From: Caulobacter sp. Root655
Lineage (GTDB): Bacteria > Pseudomonadota > Alphaproteobacteria > Caulobacterales > Caulobacteraceae
NCBI RefSeq assembly: GCF_001427665.1
Contig: NZ_LMHC01000023.1
Span: forward strand, 408,024 to 472,023
Length of the DNA stretch: 64,000 bases
Direction of reading: 5' to 3'
This document shows positions 25,332 through 34,213 of the stretch, in pieces; position 1 is the stretch's first letter; each line of letters begins with the position of its first letter. The position numbers and the translations under genes were made by a program. Under the pieces are notes generated by a model. The model saw nothing but the letters and a program-made list of their open reading frames with translations, made no database searches and was not told the DNA's origin.

Positions 25332-26276
25332 ATGCCCAAGCTGATCCTTTCCCTCGCTGCGGCCGCGACCCTGGCCGTTCCGGCGCTCGCCCTCGCCCAG
25401 GTCCCCGCGTCGCCCTCCAAGCCGCACGCCGAGTTCCAGCTGCCCAAGCCCGACGCCGAGGGCCAGAAGCCCCGCGCCGTGGTGACCCTGGCGCCCTACC
25501 GCTACGACGACATCCTGTGGGAGAACGACCGCACCGCCCATCGCATCTACGGCAAGGCCCTGGAGGCGGCCGAGCCGCCCTCGACCTCCGGCATCGACGC
25601 CTGGGGCAAGAGCGTCCGCTGGCCCTACATGGACCGCCAGCTGCGCACCGGCGACCAGCATTCCAACCATGGCGAAGGCCTGGACTTCTACGACGTCAAC
25701 ACCTTCCGCGGGGCCGGCGGCCTGGGGATCTGGCAGGACAACAAGCTGTGGACCTCGCGCAACTGGAAGACCTGGAAGGTCCTTCAGAACGGCCCGAACG
25801 TGGCCTCGTTCAAGGTCGACTACGCGCCCTGGCCGGTGGACGTGGACCGCAAGGTCTGGGAGAGCCGCGTCTTCACCCTGCCGCTGGGCACCAACTTCAC
25901 GCGGATGGTCTCGACCATCAGCTCCGACAAGCCAGGCCCGCTGGTGGTCGGCATCGGCATCAGCAAGCGCAAGGGCCCGAACGGCTCAGGCGTGTTCACC
26001 AAGGACCTCGGCGCTGGCCGTGTTTCCTACTGGGAGCCGACCGATCCGGTGAAGGGCACGATGGGCATCGCTCTGATGGTCGACCCCAAGGCGCTGGTCG
26101 AGGTGCGCCAGGACGCCGACAACTACCTCGTCCTGGTCAAGGTCGAGCCCGGCAAGCCGTTCGTCTACTATATGGGCGCGGCCTGGGACAAAGGCCTCGA
26201 CTTCCACGACCGCGCCGGCTGGGAGACCTATGTAAGGGAACAGGTTCCGAACTTCGACCCGGCGGCCAAGCCGTAG
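25332..26276 (+). CDS. DUF4861 secreted protein
   Basis: A 314-residue protein with a signal peptide (MPKLILSLAAAATLAVPALALA, cleaved before QVP). The mature part matches the DUF4861 pattern: RYDDILWENDRTAHRIYG, then GEGLDFYDVNTFRG and the C-terminal FVYYMGAAWDKG. The family is typically found beside pectin and ulvan lyases and GH105 enzymes and is thought to help process uronic oligosaccharides. Here it ends a run GH105-GntR-DUF4861. No catalytic mechanism is established for it. Confidence 0.85.
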   Translation: MPKLILSLAAAATLAVPALALAQVPASPSKPHAEFQLPKPDAEGQKPRAVVTLAPYRYDDILWENDRTAHRIYGKALEAAEPPSTSGIDAWGKSVRWPYMDRQLRTGDQHSNHGEGLDFYDVNTFRGAGGLGIWQDNKLWTSRNWKTWKVLQNGPNVASFKVDYAPWPVDVDRKVWESRVFTLPLGTNFTRMVSTISSDKPGPLVVGIGISKRKGPNGSGVFTKDLGAGRVSYWEPTDPVKGTMGIALMVDPKALVEVRQDADNYLVLVKVEPGKPFVYYMGAAWDKGLDFHDRAGWETYVREQVPNFDPAAKP

Positions 26277-26292
26277 GCCTGGCGCGCCGGGG

Positions 26293-27120
26293 TTACTGGG
26301 TCAAGACGACGGACTTCACCTCTCCGCCAGCAAGGGTGACCGCGGTCGCGATCGTCCCGCCCTGTTGCTGCAGATTGGGTGTGTAGGAGCCGCCGACGGC
26401 CTCCCAACTGACGACGGCGGTCACATAGTACCGACCATCGGGAAGCCCGGTGAATTCAAACTCGCCCTGAATATTGCACGTCGTCATCTGCGAGAACTCA
26501 TCGAACGGCAGCGCCGCCCACGTCGTCCTGCGGCTCATGCCGCCGCTGATCGACCCATAAGCCCTATGGACAAAGGCGTCGGTGACCTCGCCTGACGGGA
26601 TGATGCGGGCCTGCAGCCCGGCGCACGTCCGCACCTCGCCGCCGCGCGTACGAAGGAACGCGCTTCCCTTGATCGTGTTCTTGCCGACGACCTTCGCCCA
26701 ATCCAGATTCGAGAGCTGCGCGACTCCCACGGGCGCTCCCTCGACCTCGAGCTTCACAAAAGCCGGGTTTGGAACAAGGTCCTGGGCGGCGCCCGTGGCC
26801 GCATCGACGCCAATGCCGATAATTCCGCCAGCGAGAAGGTTTCCGGCCAAGCCGCCGGCGCCGCCTTTGGACATCTCGTGAGTGACCATGATCTTGGCGG
26901 GCTTGTAGCCAGGCTTCGAGACGGTCGCGACGAACTCACTCTTCCGCTTCATCTGAATGGCGCAGGGCGTCGCATTGCAGAAATGTCCGTTCGTGGTTTC
27001 AACCTTGGCGCCGACTGGGTCGCTGTTGACTTCCCAGGCGTCGGTCGTACCCCGCGTGACGGATGCGCACGCGCCAAGCATGAGACACGCCGACGCAGCC
27101 GCGAAAAACTGGGTTTTCAT
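26293..27120 (-). CDS. Lipoprotein with PEGA-like domain
   Basis: A 275-residue lipoprotein with a lipobox LGAC (Cys18). The first 80 residues of the mature part resemble a PEGA fold: EVNSDPVGAKVETTNG, then CNATPCAIQMKRKSEFVATVSKPGY is the standard strand pattern and includes a Cys pair. A Gly-rich hydrophobic segment follows. The C-terminal third has FTGLPDGRYYVTAVVSW, a carboxypeptidase-regulatory-like beta fold. GGAGAGGGC precedes ATG 27120. It probably faces the periplasm. Function unknown. Confidence 0.75.
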   Translation of the reverse strand: MKTQFFAAASACLMLGACASVTRGTTDAWEVNSDPVGAKVETTNGHFCNATPCAIQMKRKSEFVATVSKPGYKPAKIMVTHEMSKGGAGGLAGNLLAGGIIGIGVDAATGAAQDLVPNPAFVKLEVEGAPVGVAQLSNLDWAKVVGKNTIKGSAFLRTRGGEVRTCAGLQARIIPSGEVTDAFVHRAYGSISGGMSRRTTWAALPFDEFSQMTTCNIQGEFEFTGLPDGRYYVTAVVSWEAVGGSYTPNLQQQGGTIATAVTLAGGEVKSVVLTQ

Positions 27121-27321
27121 GCCCTCTCCCCTGGACGCCCCCTGCGTCCGAAGCGCCACCATAGAGCGTCACTATAAATCGATGCAACCGAGTCGGATGG
27201 AGGCGTTCTCACTACGGCGGCGCTCCATGCCGGCGCCGGTCACGCCGATCAGCTCTGGCGCCACCACGACGGCGACACCGATCTGGCTCGGCATGGCGAG
27301 CGTTTGCATTGATTTTGTTGT

Positions 27322-27406
27322 TGGTGCGGGCGGCCGGGGTCGAACCGGCACTCCTTTCGGAACCGGATTTTGAGTCCGGCGCGTCTACCAATTCCACCAC
27401 GCCCGC
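27322..27406 (-). tRNA. tRNA-Leu (CAA anticodon)
   Basis: An 85-nt gene on the minus strand including an encoded CCA. The acceptor arms GCGGGCG/CGCCCGC pair fully. The anticodon arm CCGGA/TCCGG holds the loop CTCAAAA with CAA at positions 34-36. The variable arm is long, as in leucine tRNAs, and the T arm GCCGG-TTCGACC-CCGGC is standard. It decodes UUG. Confidence 0.97.
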
Positions 27407-27542
27407 ACGGCGCCGGCCTGCTCAAGATCGCGGGCCGTTTCCCATTCCAACAGGCCGGACGTCAGGACGTCTCGGCGAGGGGAGTGCTGTCTAGCAAAGG
27501 CGCGGGCGAAGTTCCAGCACTCCGATCGTTTTCCTCGCCGGA

Positions 27543-28052
27543 CTAGTCGCCCGGTGCGGTGTCGGCTCCGTACAGCGTGCCGGCCGCCACTTCCAGCCGC
27601 CCCAGCAGGCGCTTGAGCGTCGCCACCTCGCCCGGCGCCAGGCCAGCCAGCAGCGCGGCCTCGTAGGCCCGGGCCAGCGGCACGATCTCGGCGAACAGGC
27701 GGCGCCCCGCGGCGGTCAGTTCCAAGCTGTGCGAGCGGCGGTCGATACGGTTACTCAGCCGCACGGCCAGGCGGCGCTCGACCAGTTCCTGGGCGGCGCG
27801 GCTGACCCGCACCTTGTCCATGGCCGTGCGCACCACGGCCGACTGCTGGGTCAGGGGCCCTTCGGCCAGCACCGACATCAGCCGCCATTGCGGGATGCTG
27901 AGGCCGAAGCGATCCTCATAGGCGCGAGCGATCAGCCGGCTGACGGCGCTGGACGCCGTCGCCAGCTGATAGGGCAGATAATCGGCCAGCGACACGTGTT
28001 CGGGCGCCCCTTCGGGGGGAATCGTCGTCATCGGTGAAACCGTAGCGGCCAT
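27543..28052 (-). CDS. MarR-family regulator
   Basis: A 169-residue regulator. The winged helix runs about residues 40-130: SRLIARAYEDRFGLSIPQWR, then LTQQSAVVRTAMDKVRVSRAAQEL, which carries the recognition helix, and the wing NRIDRRSHSLELT. It belongs with the MarR proteins of plant-phenolic or stress loci, but no target gene is adjacent. GAGGAAG sits 7 bp before ATG 28052. It is preceded by a 187-bp gap. Confidence 0.88.
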   Translation of the reverse strand: MAATVSPMTTIPPEGAPEHVSLADYLPYQLATASSAVSRLIARAYEDRFGLSIPQWRLMSVLAEGPLTQQSAVVRTAMDKVRVSRAAQELVERRLAVRLSNRIDRRSHSLELTAAGRRLFAEIVPLARAYEAALLAGLAPGEVATLKRLLGRLEVAAGTLYGADTAPGD

Positions 28053-28239
28053 GCCGTGCTTCCTCTCGTCCTCCAGACGCCCGCGACTCTGGCGGTCGCT
28101 CGCATCGACGTTGATCGATCTGGCGCGGGCCCGACAGCTTGCTCAATCACGGCGCGGTCGCAGGACAGGAAACGAGACATTTCGCTCGACGGTTGTGCAT
28201 CCCGCCGCTTCAACGCCCAGCGAAGGGGCGCCGCCCGGC

Positions 28240-28968
28240 TCAATGATCCTCGGACGGCTTCTTGGGGCCAGAGGCGGTCTGAGTCAGCGCCTTCTGGCAG
28301 CGTTCCAGTTCGTTCAGGCAATCGCCCCGACTCCAGAAATCGGAAAATTCCACAACGGCCATGCGGACTTGGCGAGAATAGTCCTTGTGGTCAAGGACCT
28401 TGGCCTCTTCTTCGGGCTTGTCGTGACCATGGCCGGGCTCATGCCCCGGACGATGGCCGGTCAGAACCAGGGTCTGGCCGCCCAGGATGGTGACATTGGC
28501 CGCGGCCAGTTCCAGCTCGGTCTCCTTGCGCGCGCCGCCATGGCCGTCGTCGTGGCCGTGCGGGTCGTCTTTCTTGCCGCCGTGGGCGTCCTTGGCCTTG
28601 TCCTTGGGTTTTTCCTCGATCGGTTCGCCCTTGAGAGCCTCCGCCACGCCCTTCAGCGCCTTGGCGCAGGGACCGCCGAAGGCCAGGACCGGACCGATCC
28701 GCCGCTGGACCTCCTCGACCAGGTCCTGCGCCTTGTAGAGCAGCTCGCCCGAGGGCGCGCTGGTGGCCGCGACGCACTTGGCCTTGATCGCCTCGTGGAT
28801 GGTCTTGGGAACCTCGCGCCAGCGCTCGTCCCGGCCGCGCCCGCCCACATGCTTGCCGACGAAATAGGTCAGGACGGCCACCGCCAGCACGACCAGGCCG
28901 ATCCCGGCCAGCAAGGTGGGATCGAAGATCGGGATCGGCGTTTCGACGGGAAACTCTGACTGGTACAC
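28240..28968 (-). CDS. Membrane-anchored protein with His/Asp-rich linker
   Basis: A 242-residue protein with one membrane segment at about residues 18-41. A helical cytoplasmic or periplasmic domain with a C-x(~40)-C pair (residues 65 and 106) follows. Near residues 128-190 there is a charged linker with repeated HG and GH (DPHGHDDGHGG; GHEPGHGHDK) that could bind Zn or Ni. It starts with GTG 28968 after a strong GGAGGGGG. No family was recognised. Confidence 0.7.
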   Translation of the reverse strand: MYQSEFPVETPIPIFDPTLLAGIGLVVLAVAVLTYFVGKHVGGRGRDERWREVPKTIHEAIKAKCVAATSAPSGELLYKAQDLVEEVQRRIGPVLAFGGPCAKALKGVAEALKGEPIEEKPKDKAKDAHGGKKDDPHGHDDGHGGARKETELELAAANVTILGGQTLVLTGHRPGHEPGHGHDKPEEEAKVLDHKDYSRQVRMAVVEFSDFWSRGDCLNELERCQKALTQTASGPKKPSEDH

Positions 28969-29040
28969 CGGACCCCCTCCAGCATCGGCGAAGCAGAGCC
29001 CTATGGTTAACGCAACACGGTCAAGGTTGCACGACCAAGG

Positions 29041-29310
29041 TTATGCGAGCGGCCGGGAAATCACGCCGCGCGCCCGGGCGCCCTGGTCGTAGCGGCTGGG
29101 ACCGCCATAGACGGCGACTTCGCACAGAATGTCGCCGCCCGGTTCGGCCGCCCACAGGTAATTCCGCTCGACCTCGACGTTGCGGCCGGCCGGCGAAATG
29201 CCCTCGAAGGTGTCGCCCCAGGGAATCACCTTGTTCAGGTCGCGCCAGGTCAGGGTCAGGCCCCGCGACAGCTCGTCCTGCGCCATGGCTTCAAGGTCGG
29301 GATCGCTCAA
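29041..29310 (-). CDS. Small conserved hypothetical protein
   Basis: An 89-residue soluble protein with no signal peptide. TTG 29310 is chosen because GGAG lies 7 bp upstream; an ATG at 29286 has no ribosome site. The sequence has WRDLNKVIPWGDTFEG and a C-terminal half with NYLWAAEPGGDILCEVAVYG, a pattern seen in small alphaproteobacterial proteins of unknown role. It is divergent from the DUF3606 gene, with a 93-bp gap. Confidence 0.65.
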   Translation of the reverse strand: MSDPDLEAMAQDELSRGLTLTWRDLNKVIPWGDTFEGISPAGRNVEVERNYLWAAEPGGDILCEVAVYGGPSRYDQGARARGVISRPLA

Positions 29311-29403
29311 GGTCGGGCTCCAGGGGTGTGGTCATATCCGGCCATCGCCTCGACAACGCTCCGCGCGCAAGATAGGCGCTGCGCAGGACGAGGAGAAACG
29401 ACG

Positions 29404-29586
29404 ATGGCCGCTCCGAAAGGCAAGCGCGACTTCCGCGACGAGGACCGCCTCGATCCGCGCGAACGCCACCATGTGGAATACTGGATGAAGCGCTGGGGCG
29501 TGACCAAGGATCAGTTGGTCGCCGCTCACCGCAAGGTCGGCAACTCGATCAAGGACATCGGCGCCGAGCTGGGCAAGAAGCGCTAG
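29404..29586 (+). CDS. DUF3606 protein
   Basis: A 60-residue protein matching DUF3606: a basic start, then YWMKRWGVTKDQLVAAHRK and GNSIKDIGAELGK, a small two-helix unit. The family is common in alphaproteobacteria and is often stress-induced, function unknown. GAGGAG is placed well before the ATG. Fully cytoplasmic and very basic at both ends, which is consistent with nucleic-acid contact but does not prove it. Confidence 0.85.
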   Translation: MAAPKGKRDFRDEDRLDPRERHHVEYWMKRWGVTKDQLVAAHRKVGNSIKDIGAELGKKR

Positions 29587-29595
29587 CGGCTGTCC

Positions 29596-30018
29596 CTATC
29601 GCTTGTCGCGCCGGAACTTCGCCGCCTCGGCCGCCAGGGACGTCGAGGCCGGATCGTGCTCGTCCGGTTCCGGCAGGAACGGCAGGTGGCCGGCCACGCC
29701 GCGCACGGCCAGCCACAGAGGATGGCTGAAGTGGCCCAGGATCCGCAGGGGCCGGCGCTTGTCGTCGGTGACGTCCCAGCCTTCCAGCTCGAACGCGTCG
29801 GCCTGCTCGCGCATCGACCTGACGTCGATGCCGTCCCAGCCTTCCGGATCGGGGATGGCGGCGGCCTCGTCGGCGGTGAGGCCGAAGGTGTCGCGCGCCA
29901 ACTGGTCGATCTCGGGGAACTCGGCTCGCGCCTCCGGATCGGCGAACGACGGCTTCATCAGCGCCCGGGTTTCCAGGTCGGCGAAGCCGGGCAGATCGAT
30001 CAGGCGGCGCGGGGCCAT
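29596..30018 (-). CDS. Hypothetical protein, second gene of DUF3297 pair
   Basis: A 140-residue acidic soluble protein. It has DLPGFADLETRALMKPSFAD at the N-terminus, a central WDGIDVRSMREQADAFELEG and a C-terminal Arg-rich end. No membrane segment or enzyme motif is visible. The DUF3297 stop lies 4 bp upstream, so the two are an operon. Function unknown. Confidence 0.65.
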   Translation of the reverse strand: MAPRRLIDLPGFADLETRALMKPSFADPEARAEFPEIDQLARDTFGLTADEAAAIPDPEGWDGIDVRSMREQADAFELEGWDVTDDKRRPLRILGHFSHPLWLAVRGVAGHLPFLPEPDEHDPASTSLAAEAAKFRRDKR

Positions 30019-30022
30019 GCCC

Positions 30023-30277
30023 TTAGGCCTCTTCGGCGTTGTCGTTACGCCAATACGGCGCGACCACGCCCTGCAGCTTGATGGTCATGGGGTTGCCCTT
30101 GCGGTCGACGGCCTTGCCGGCGGTGACGCGGATCCAGCCCTCGCTGACGCAGTACTCGTCGACATTGGTCTTCTCGACGCCGTTGAAGACGATGCCCACG
30201 CCGCGCTCGAGGATGTCGGCGTCATAGTGCGGGCTGCTGGGATTGGAGGCCAGGCGGTCGGGAGGCGTGTCGCTCAT
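30023..30277 (-). CDS. DUF3297 family protein
   Basis: An 84-residue protein whose full length matches DUF3297: LASNPSSPHYDADILERGV, then GIVFNGVEKTNVDEYCVSEG and TIKLQGVVAPYW. The family is small, cytoplasmic and widespread in Proteobacteria without a known role. ATG 30277 is used; a longer open frame upstream has no support. First gene of a two-gene operon. Confidence 0.88.
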   Translation of the reverse strand: MSDTPPDRLASNPSSPHYDADILERGVGIVFNGVEKTNVDEYCVSEGWIRVTAGKAVDRKGNPMTIKLQGVVAPYWRNDNAEEA

Positions 30278-30438
30278 GGAATGGTCTTTCGAAGAATGTA
30301 GACAGCAAACGCCGTCCGAACGCGCGTGATAGCCACCCGGGCCCGCAATTCCAATAGGATTGCACATCACCGCGCGAACCGCCGCGACAAGACACCGCCC
30401 CCCTGCTAGCTACGGCGCGTCCTCATCCAGGAGCCTCC

Positions 30439-31044
30439 ATGCTGCGTCGTATGTATGACTGGGTCATGAGCCTGGCCGCCTCGCGCCACGCCCCGCTGGG
30501 CCTGTTCGCCATCTCGTTCGCCGAAAGCTCGTTCTTTCCCATCCCGCCCGACGTGATGCTGGCGCCGATGGTGCTGGCCAAGCCGGAGAAGGCCTGGCGC
30601 TACGCGGCGCTCTGCACCCTGGCTTCGGTGGTCGGCGGAATCCTCGGCTACGCGATCGGCTTCTTCCTGGAGCAACCGGCGCAGCAGTTGCTGGCGATGC
30701 TGGGCAAGCCGACAGCCCTGGCCGACGCCGAGTGCTGGTACGCGCGCTGGGGATCGTGGGTGATCATCGCCAAGGGCTTCACGCCCATCCCCTTCAAGCT
30801 GGTGACCATCACGTCCGGTTTGTTGCACTTCAGCTTCCTGACGTTCATCGTCGCCGCGACCGTCACCCGGGGCGCGCGGTTCTTCCTTGTCGCCGGCGTG
30901 GTCAAGAAATTCGGCCCGGCCATGCTGCCGGTGATCGAGAAGCGCCTGGCCCTGTTCGCCGGCATCCTCATCGCCCTCCTTGTCATCGGCCTCACAGCCA
31001 GCCACTTCTTGGGGGGAAGCAGCGGCGGAGCCTGCGCGGCATGA
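30439..31044 (+). CDS. DedA/YqaA-family membrane protein
   Basis: A 201-residue inner membrane protein with about four to five hydrophobic segments. The hallmark motifs are FAESSFFPIPPDVMLAPM (residues about 26-43) and GFTPIPFKLVTITSGL (about 113-128), re-entrant loops of the DedA/SNARE-associated superfamily, which includes lipid scramblases. The YqaA-type members are of this shorter length. It overlaps dsbB by ATGA, so the two are co-translated. Confidence 0.88.
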   Translation: MLRRMYDWVMSLAASRHAPLGLFAISFAESSFFPIPPDVMLAPMVLAKPEKAWRYAALCTLASVVGGILGYAIGFFLEQPAQQLLAMLGKPTALADAECWYARWGSWVIIAKGFTPIPFKLVTITSGLLHFSFLTFIVAATVTRGARFFLVAGVVKKFGPAMLPVIEKRLALFAGILIALLVIGLTASHFLGGSSGGACAA

Positions 31045-31604
31045 CGATCGACAACACGGCGGAAGTCCAGACGGCGGGTCCCTTGGTCCCCACCCGCTCG
31101 CCGCTGGCCTGGGCCGCCGACCACTGGCCGGTCCTGGCCTTCGCGGCCTGCGCCTTCATGCTGGGCGCGGCCCACGCCTTCGAGACCTTCGGCAAGCTGG
31201 CGCCGTGCCTGCTGTGCCTCAAGCAGCGCGAGGTTTACTGGGTCACAGGGACCGTGGCCCTGGTCGCCGTCGTGCTGTCGCGCACCGCCTGGGCGGCGCG
31301 CGTGCGGCGGCCGCTGATCCTGCTGATCGGCGTCGGCTTCCTCTACGGCGCGGGCCTGGCGGCCTATCACGCCGGCGCGGAGTGGAAGTGGTGGCCCGGC
31401 CCGGCCGCCTGCGCCGCCGGCGGCGGGGCGTCCGCCGACGACTTGGTCGCCATGCTCAAGGGCGCCAAGATCGCCGCCCCGTCCTGCGACAAGGCCGTCT
31501 GGGTGTTCCTGGGCCTGTCGATGGCCGGCTGGAACGCCGTGATCTCCCTGGCCCTGGCCGTGGCCTCGTTCGCCGCCGCTCTGACCAAGCCGAAAGCGGC
31601 CTGA
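31041..31604 (+). CDS. dsbB: Disulfide bond formation protein DsbB
   Basis: A 187-residue quinone-dependent oxidase that reoxidises DsbA. It has four membrane segments. The first redox pair is CLLC (Cys57 and Cys60), just after the second segment begins. The second pair is spread over the periplasmic loop (Cys about 120 and 145), with a Gly/Ala-rich insert between. GAEWKWWPGP is typical of DsbB. A Coq7 gene, needed for the quinone it uses, follows 1 bp later. Confidence 0.9.
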   Translation: MTIDNTAEVQTAGPLVPTRSPLAWAADHWPVLAFAACAFMLGAAHAFETFGKLAPCLLCLKQREVYWVTGTVALVAVVLSRTAWAARVRRPLILLIGVGFLYGAGLAAYHAGAEWKWWPGPAACAAGGGASADDLVAMLKGAKIAAPSCDKAVWVFLGLSMAGWNAVISLALAVASFAAALTKPKAA

Positions 31605-31605
31605 G

Positions 31606-32166
31606 ATGAACCAGCCCGTCCCTCCCCGGCCCGGCCTCGGCGCCCAGAAGGCGCGGCTGGCCGAGATCCTGCGGGTCGACCAGGCCGGCGAACTGGCGGC
31701 CGTGCATATCTATCGCGGCCAGCAGGTCGTGATGCGCAACGCCCCGGGGCGCGAGCGCATCGCCGACCAGTTGAAGGACATGGAGGGTCACGAGCAGGTT
31801 CACTTGAACCGCTTCGACCAGCTTCTGGGCGAACGCGGCGTGCGCCCCACCCTGATGTCGCCGGTCTGGCGCGCCGCCGCCTTCGCCCTGGGCGCCGGCA
31901 CGGCCCTGCTGGGCGAGAAGGCCGCCCACGCCTGCACCGAGGCGGTGGAGACGGTGATCGAGCAGCACTATGCCGGCCAGATCGCCGAGCTGGAGGCACG
32001 CGACCCGGCCCTGGCCGCCGAGCTCACCCAGTTCCGCGACGACGAGCTGGCCCACAAGGCGGTCGCCATCGAGGAAGGCGCCCTGGAGGCGCCGGCCTAT
32101 CCGCTGCTGTCGGCGGTGATCCGCGCCGGCTGCCGCGCGGCGATCAAGATCAGCGAGAAGATCTGA
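31606..32166 (+). CDS. coq7: Demethoxyubiquinone hydroxylase
   Basis: A 186-residue di-iron hydroxylase of ubiquinone synthesis. The iron ligands lie in two ferritin-like repeats: GELAAVHIY and EGHEQVH in the first, EAVETVIEQHY and DDELAHK in the second. The fold is a four-helix bundle that binds the membrane edge. The dsbB stop is 1 bp upstream, linking quinone synthesis with a quinone-using oxidase in one operon. Confidence 0.93.
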   Translation: MNQPVPPRPGLGAQKARLAEILRVDQAGELAAVHIYRGQQVVMRNAPGRERIADQLKDMEGHEQVHLNRFDQLLGERGVRPTLMSPVWRAAAFALGAGTALLGEKAAHACTEAVETVIEQHYAGQIAELEARDPALAAELTQFRDDELAHKAVAIEEGALEAPAYPLLSAVIRAGCRAAIKISEKI

Positions 32167-32277
32167 CCGGCGTTCGCTGAAACGCCGCGAAAACCGCCCT
32201 CCAAACTTCGCCCTTGGCGCGCGACGCGGCCACGCTTACCCATGTCTCCGGAATTTTTGGGTATCGGGGAGTTTCGC

Positions 32278-34074
32278 GTGAACATGCATCTTCGTCGGGC
32301 CGCGGCCCTCTGCGCCGTCTCGGTCCTGGCCCTGGCCGCCGCCGCCCAGGCCGCGACGCCCGTGAACCCGGTCAAGCCGTTGCCGACCACCGCCCTGACG
32401 CTGGGCACGGGCGGTCAGATGCCGGCCGAAGAGGCCGCCGTGACGATCGAGCACGTCGACCTGAAGGTGAAGGTGATCCCCGAGCGCAAGGCGATCGAGG
32501 GCGACGCGACCCTGACGTTGGCGGCCAAGAGCGCCTTGCCCCGCATCGTTCTGGACCTGGACCGCGACCTGCCGATCAGCAGCCTGACGGTCGACGGCAA
32601 GGCCCTGCCGGCCTCGGCCTGGAGCAACCCCGAAGGCCGCCTGACCATCACCCCACTGGCTCCGATCGCCGCCGGCGCCCGTACCGTCGTCCAGATCCGC
32701 TACGGCGGCGTACCGCATGTCGCCGAGAAGGCCCCCTGGGATGGCGGCTTCGTCTGGAAGACCGCCCCGACCGGCGAGCCGTGGATCGCCACGGCGGTGC
32801 AGGGCGACGGCTGTGACCTGTTCTGGCCCTGCATCGACTTCCCGACCGGCGAGCCCCTGCTGGTCGACTTCTACGTCACCGTCCCCGCCCCGCTGTCGGC
32901 CCCGGCTGGCGGCGTGCTGGTCGACGTTGTCGAGAAGGACGGCTGGCGCACGTTCCACTGGCGACAGAAGAGCCCCAACACCTACGCCATAGCCCTCAAC
33001 GTCGGCCCGTACCTCAAGCTTGAGGACACCTACAAGAGCCGGTTCGGCGACAGTTTCCCGATCGAGTACTGGTATCTGAAGAGCGACGATCCGGCGAAAG
33101 CCAAGGCCCTGTTCGCCGAGTTCGCCCCGACGCTGGACTTCTTCGAGGCGATGATCGGACCCTATCCGTTCCGTTCCGAAAAGCTGGGTGTGGTCGAGAC
33201 CCCGCATCTGGGCATGGAACACCAGACCATGAACGCCTACGGCAACGAGTACGCCAAGGACGTCTATGGCTATGACTGGCTGTTCCAGCACGAACTGTCG
33301 CATGAGTGGTTCGGCAACCAGGTGACCAATGTCGATTGGGACGACATGTGGATCCACGAAGGCCTGGGCAGCTACATGCAGCCGCTCTATTCGCAGTGGC
33401 TGCACGGCGACATGGAGTACATGGCCCGCCTCAATAGCCAGCGCGCCACCACCCTCAACAAGTTCCCCGTCGTCGCCGACCGGGTGATGACCGAGGACGA
33501 CGTCTACAAGCCGGTCGGAGGCCCCGCCGGCGACATCTACGCCAAGGGTTCGAACATCATGCACACGCTGCGCGCCACCATCGGCGACGAGGCGTTCTTC
33601 AAGTCCGTGCGCACCCTGGTCTACGGCCGGCCCGACCCCAAGCCGGGCAATTTCCAGCCGCGCTACGCCACCACCAAGGAGTTCATCCGCATCGTCAACG
33701 ACGTGACGGGCAAGGACTATCAGTGGTTCTTCGACGCCTATTTCTACCAGGCCAAGCTGCCGGAGTTGCTGCCGACCCGCGACGGCGACGACCTGGTGCT
33801 GAGCTGGAAGACGCCCTCGAGCAAGGCCTTCCCGATGCCGGTCGAGGTCAAGGTCGGCGACAAGGTCGTCACCGTCCCGATGGCCAATGGCGCGGGCCGC
33901 GTCATGGTGGGCGGCGCCGTACCGGTAATCGTTGACCCGGCCTCCAAGATCCTGCGCCGCCAGCCGTATCTGGAAGAGTACCAGGCCTGGAAGAAGGCCA
34001 AGGACGAGGCGGCCAAGAAAGCGGAGGAGGCCAAGAAGGCCGAGGCCGCCAAGCCGGCGACGGCCAAACCCTAA
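32278..34074 (+). CDS. M1-family zinc metallopeptidase, exported
   Basis: A 598-residue aminopeptidase-like protein with a signal peptide ending near AQA-AT. The exopeptidase signature is GMEHQT. The zinc site is HELSHEWFGN with the third ligand Glu in WIHEGLGSY, 19 residues on. Catalytic Tyr is probably in the GSNIMHTLR region. The C-terminal about 60 residues are Lys/Ala/Glu-rich. GTG 32278, 6 bp after GGGGAG, is the better start; ATG 32284 is also possible. It acts in the periplasm or outside. Confidence 0.9.
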   Translation: MNMHLRRAAALCAVSVLALAAAAQAATPVNPVKPLPTTALTLGTGGQMPAEEAAVTIEHVDLKVKVIPERKAIEGDATLTLAAKSALPRIVLDLDRDLPISSLTVDGKALPASAWSNPEGRLTITPLAPIAAGARTVVQIRYGGVPHVAEKAPWDGGFVWKTAPTGEPWIATAVQGDGCDLFWPCIDFPTGEPLLVDFYVTVPAPLSAPAGGVLVDVVEKDGWRTFHWRQKSPNTYAIALNVGPYLKLEDTYKSRFGDSFPIEYWYLKSDDPAKAKALFAEFAPTLDFFEAMIGPYPFRSEKLGVVETPHLGMEHQTMNAYGNEYAKDVYGYDWLFQHELSHEWFGNQVTNVDWDDMWIHEGLGSYMQPLYSQWLHGDMEYMARLNSQRATTLNKFPVVADRVMTEDDVYKPVGGPAGDIYAKGSNIMHTLRATIGDEAFFKSVRTLVYGRPDPKPGNFQPRYATTKEFIRIVNDVTGKDYQWFFDAYFYQAKLPELLPTRDGDDLVLSWKTPSSKAFPMPVEVKVGDKVVTVPMANGAGRVMVGGAVPVIVDPASKILRRQPYLEEYQAWKKAKDEAAKKAEEAKKAEAAKPATAKP

Positions 34075-34084
34075 GCTCCCGCAT

Positions 34085-34121
34085 CGTCATCCCCCGACCT
34101 GTTGTCGTTCGGGGGATGACG
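34085..34121. terminator. Hairpin after the M1 peptidase gene
   Basis: A perfect 13-bp stem (34085-34097 with 34109-34121, CGTCATCCCCCGA and its complement) lies 11 bp after the stop, with a possible 6-bp CTCCCG/CGGGAG extension. There is no T-run, so it may protect the 3' end or be a dispersed repeat rather than a strict terminator. Confidence 0.5.
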
Positions 34122-34213
34122 GGAGTGTCGTGACCTCCAACCCCGGTCATCTTCCGTTGACCCTGTTCCTTCACGGCTTGTAGTCCAAGCTCGCCTAAGG
34201 CTTTGCGCTCAAC

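Noticed and set aside
27212..27400. 62-residue ORF beginning MVELVDAPDSKSG on the minus strand
   Set aside because: It is a translation of the tRNA-Leu gene, a well-known false ORF pattern.
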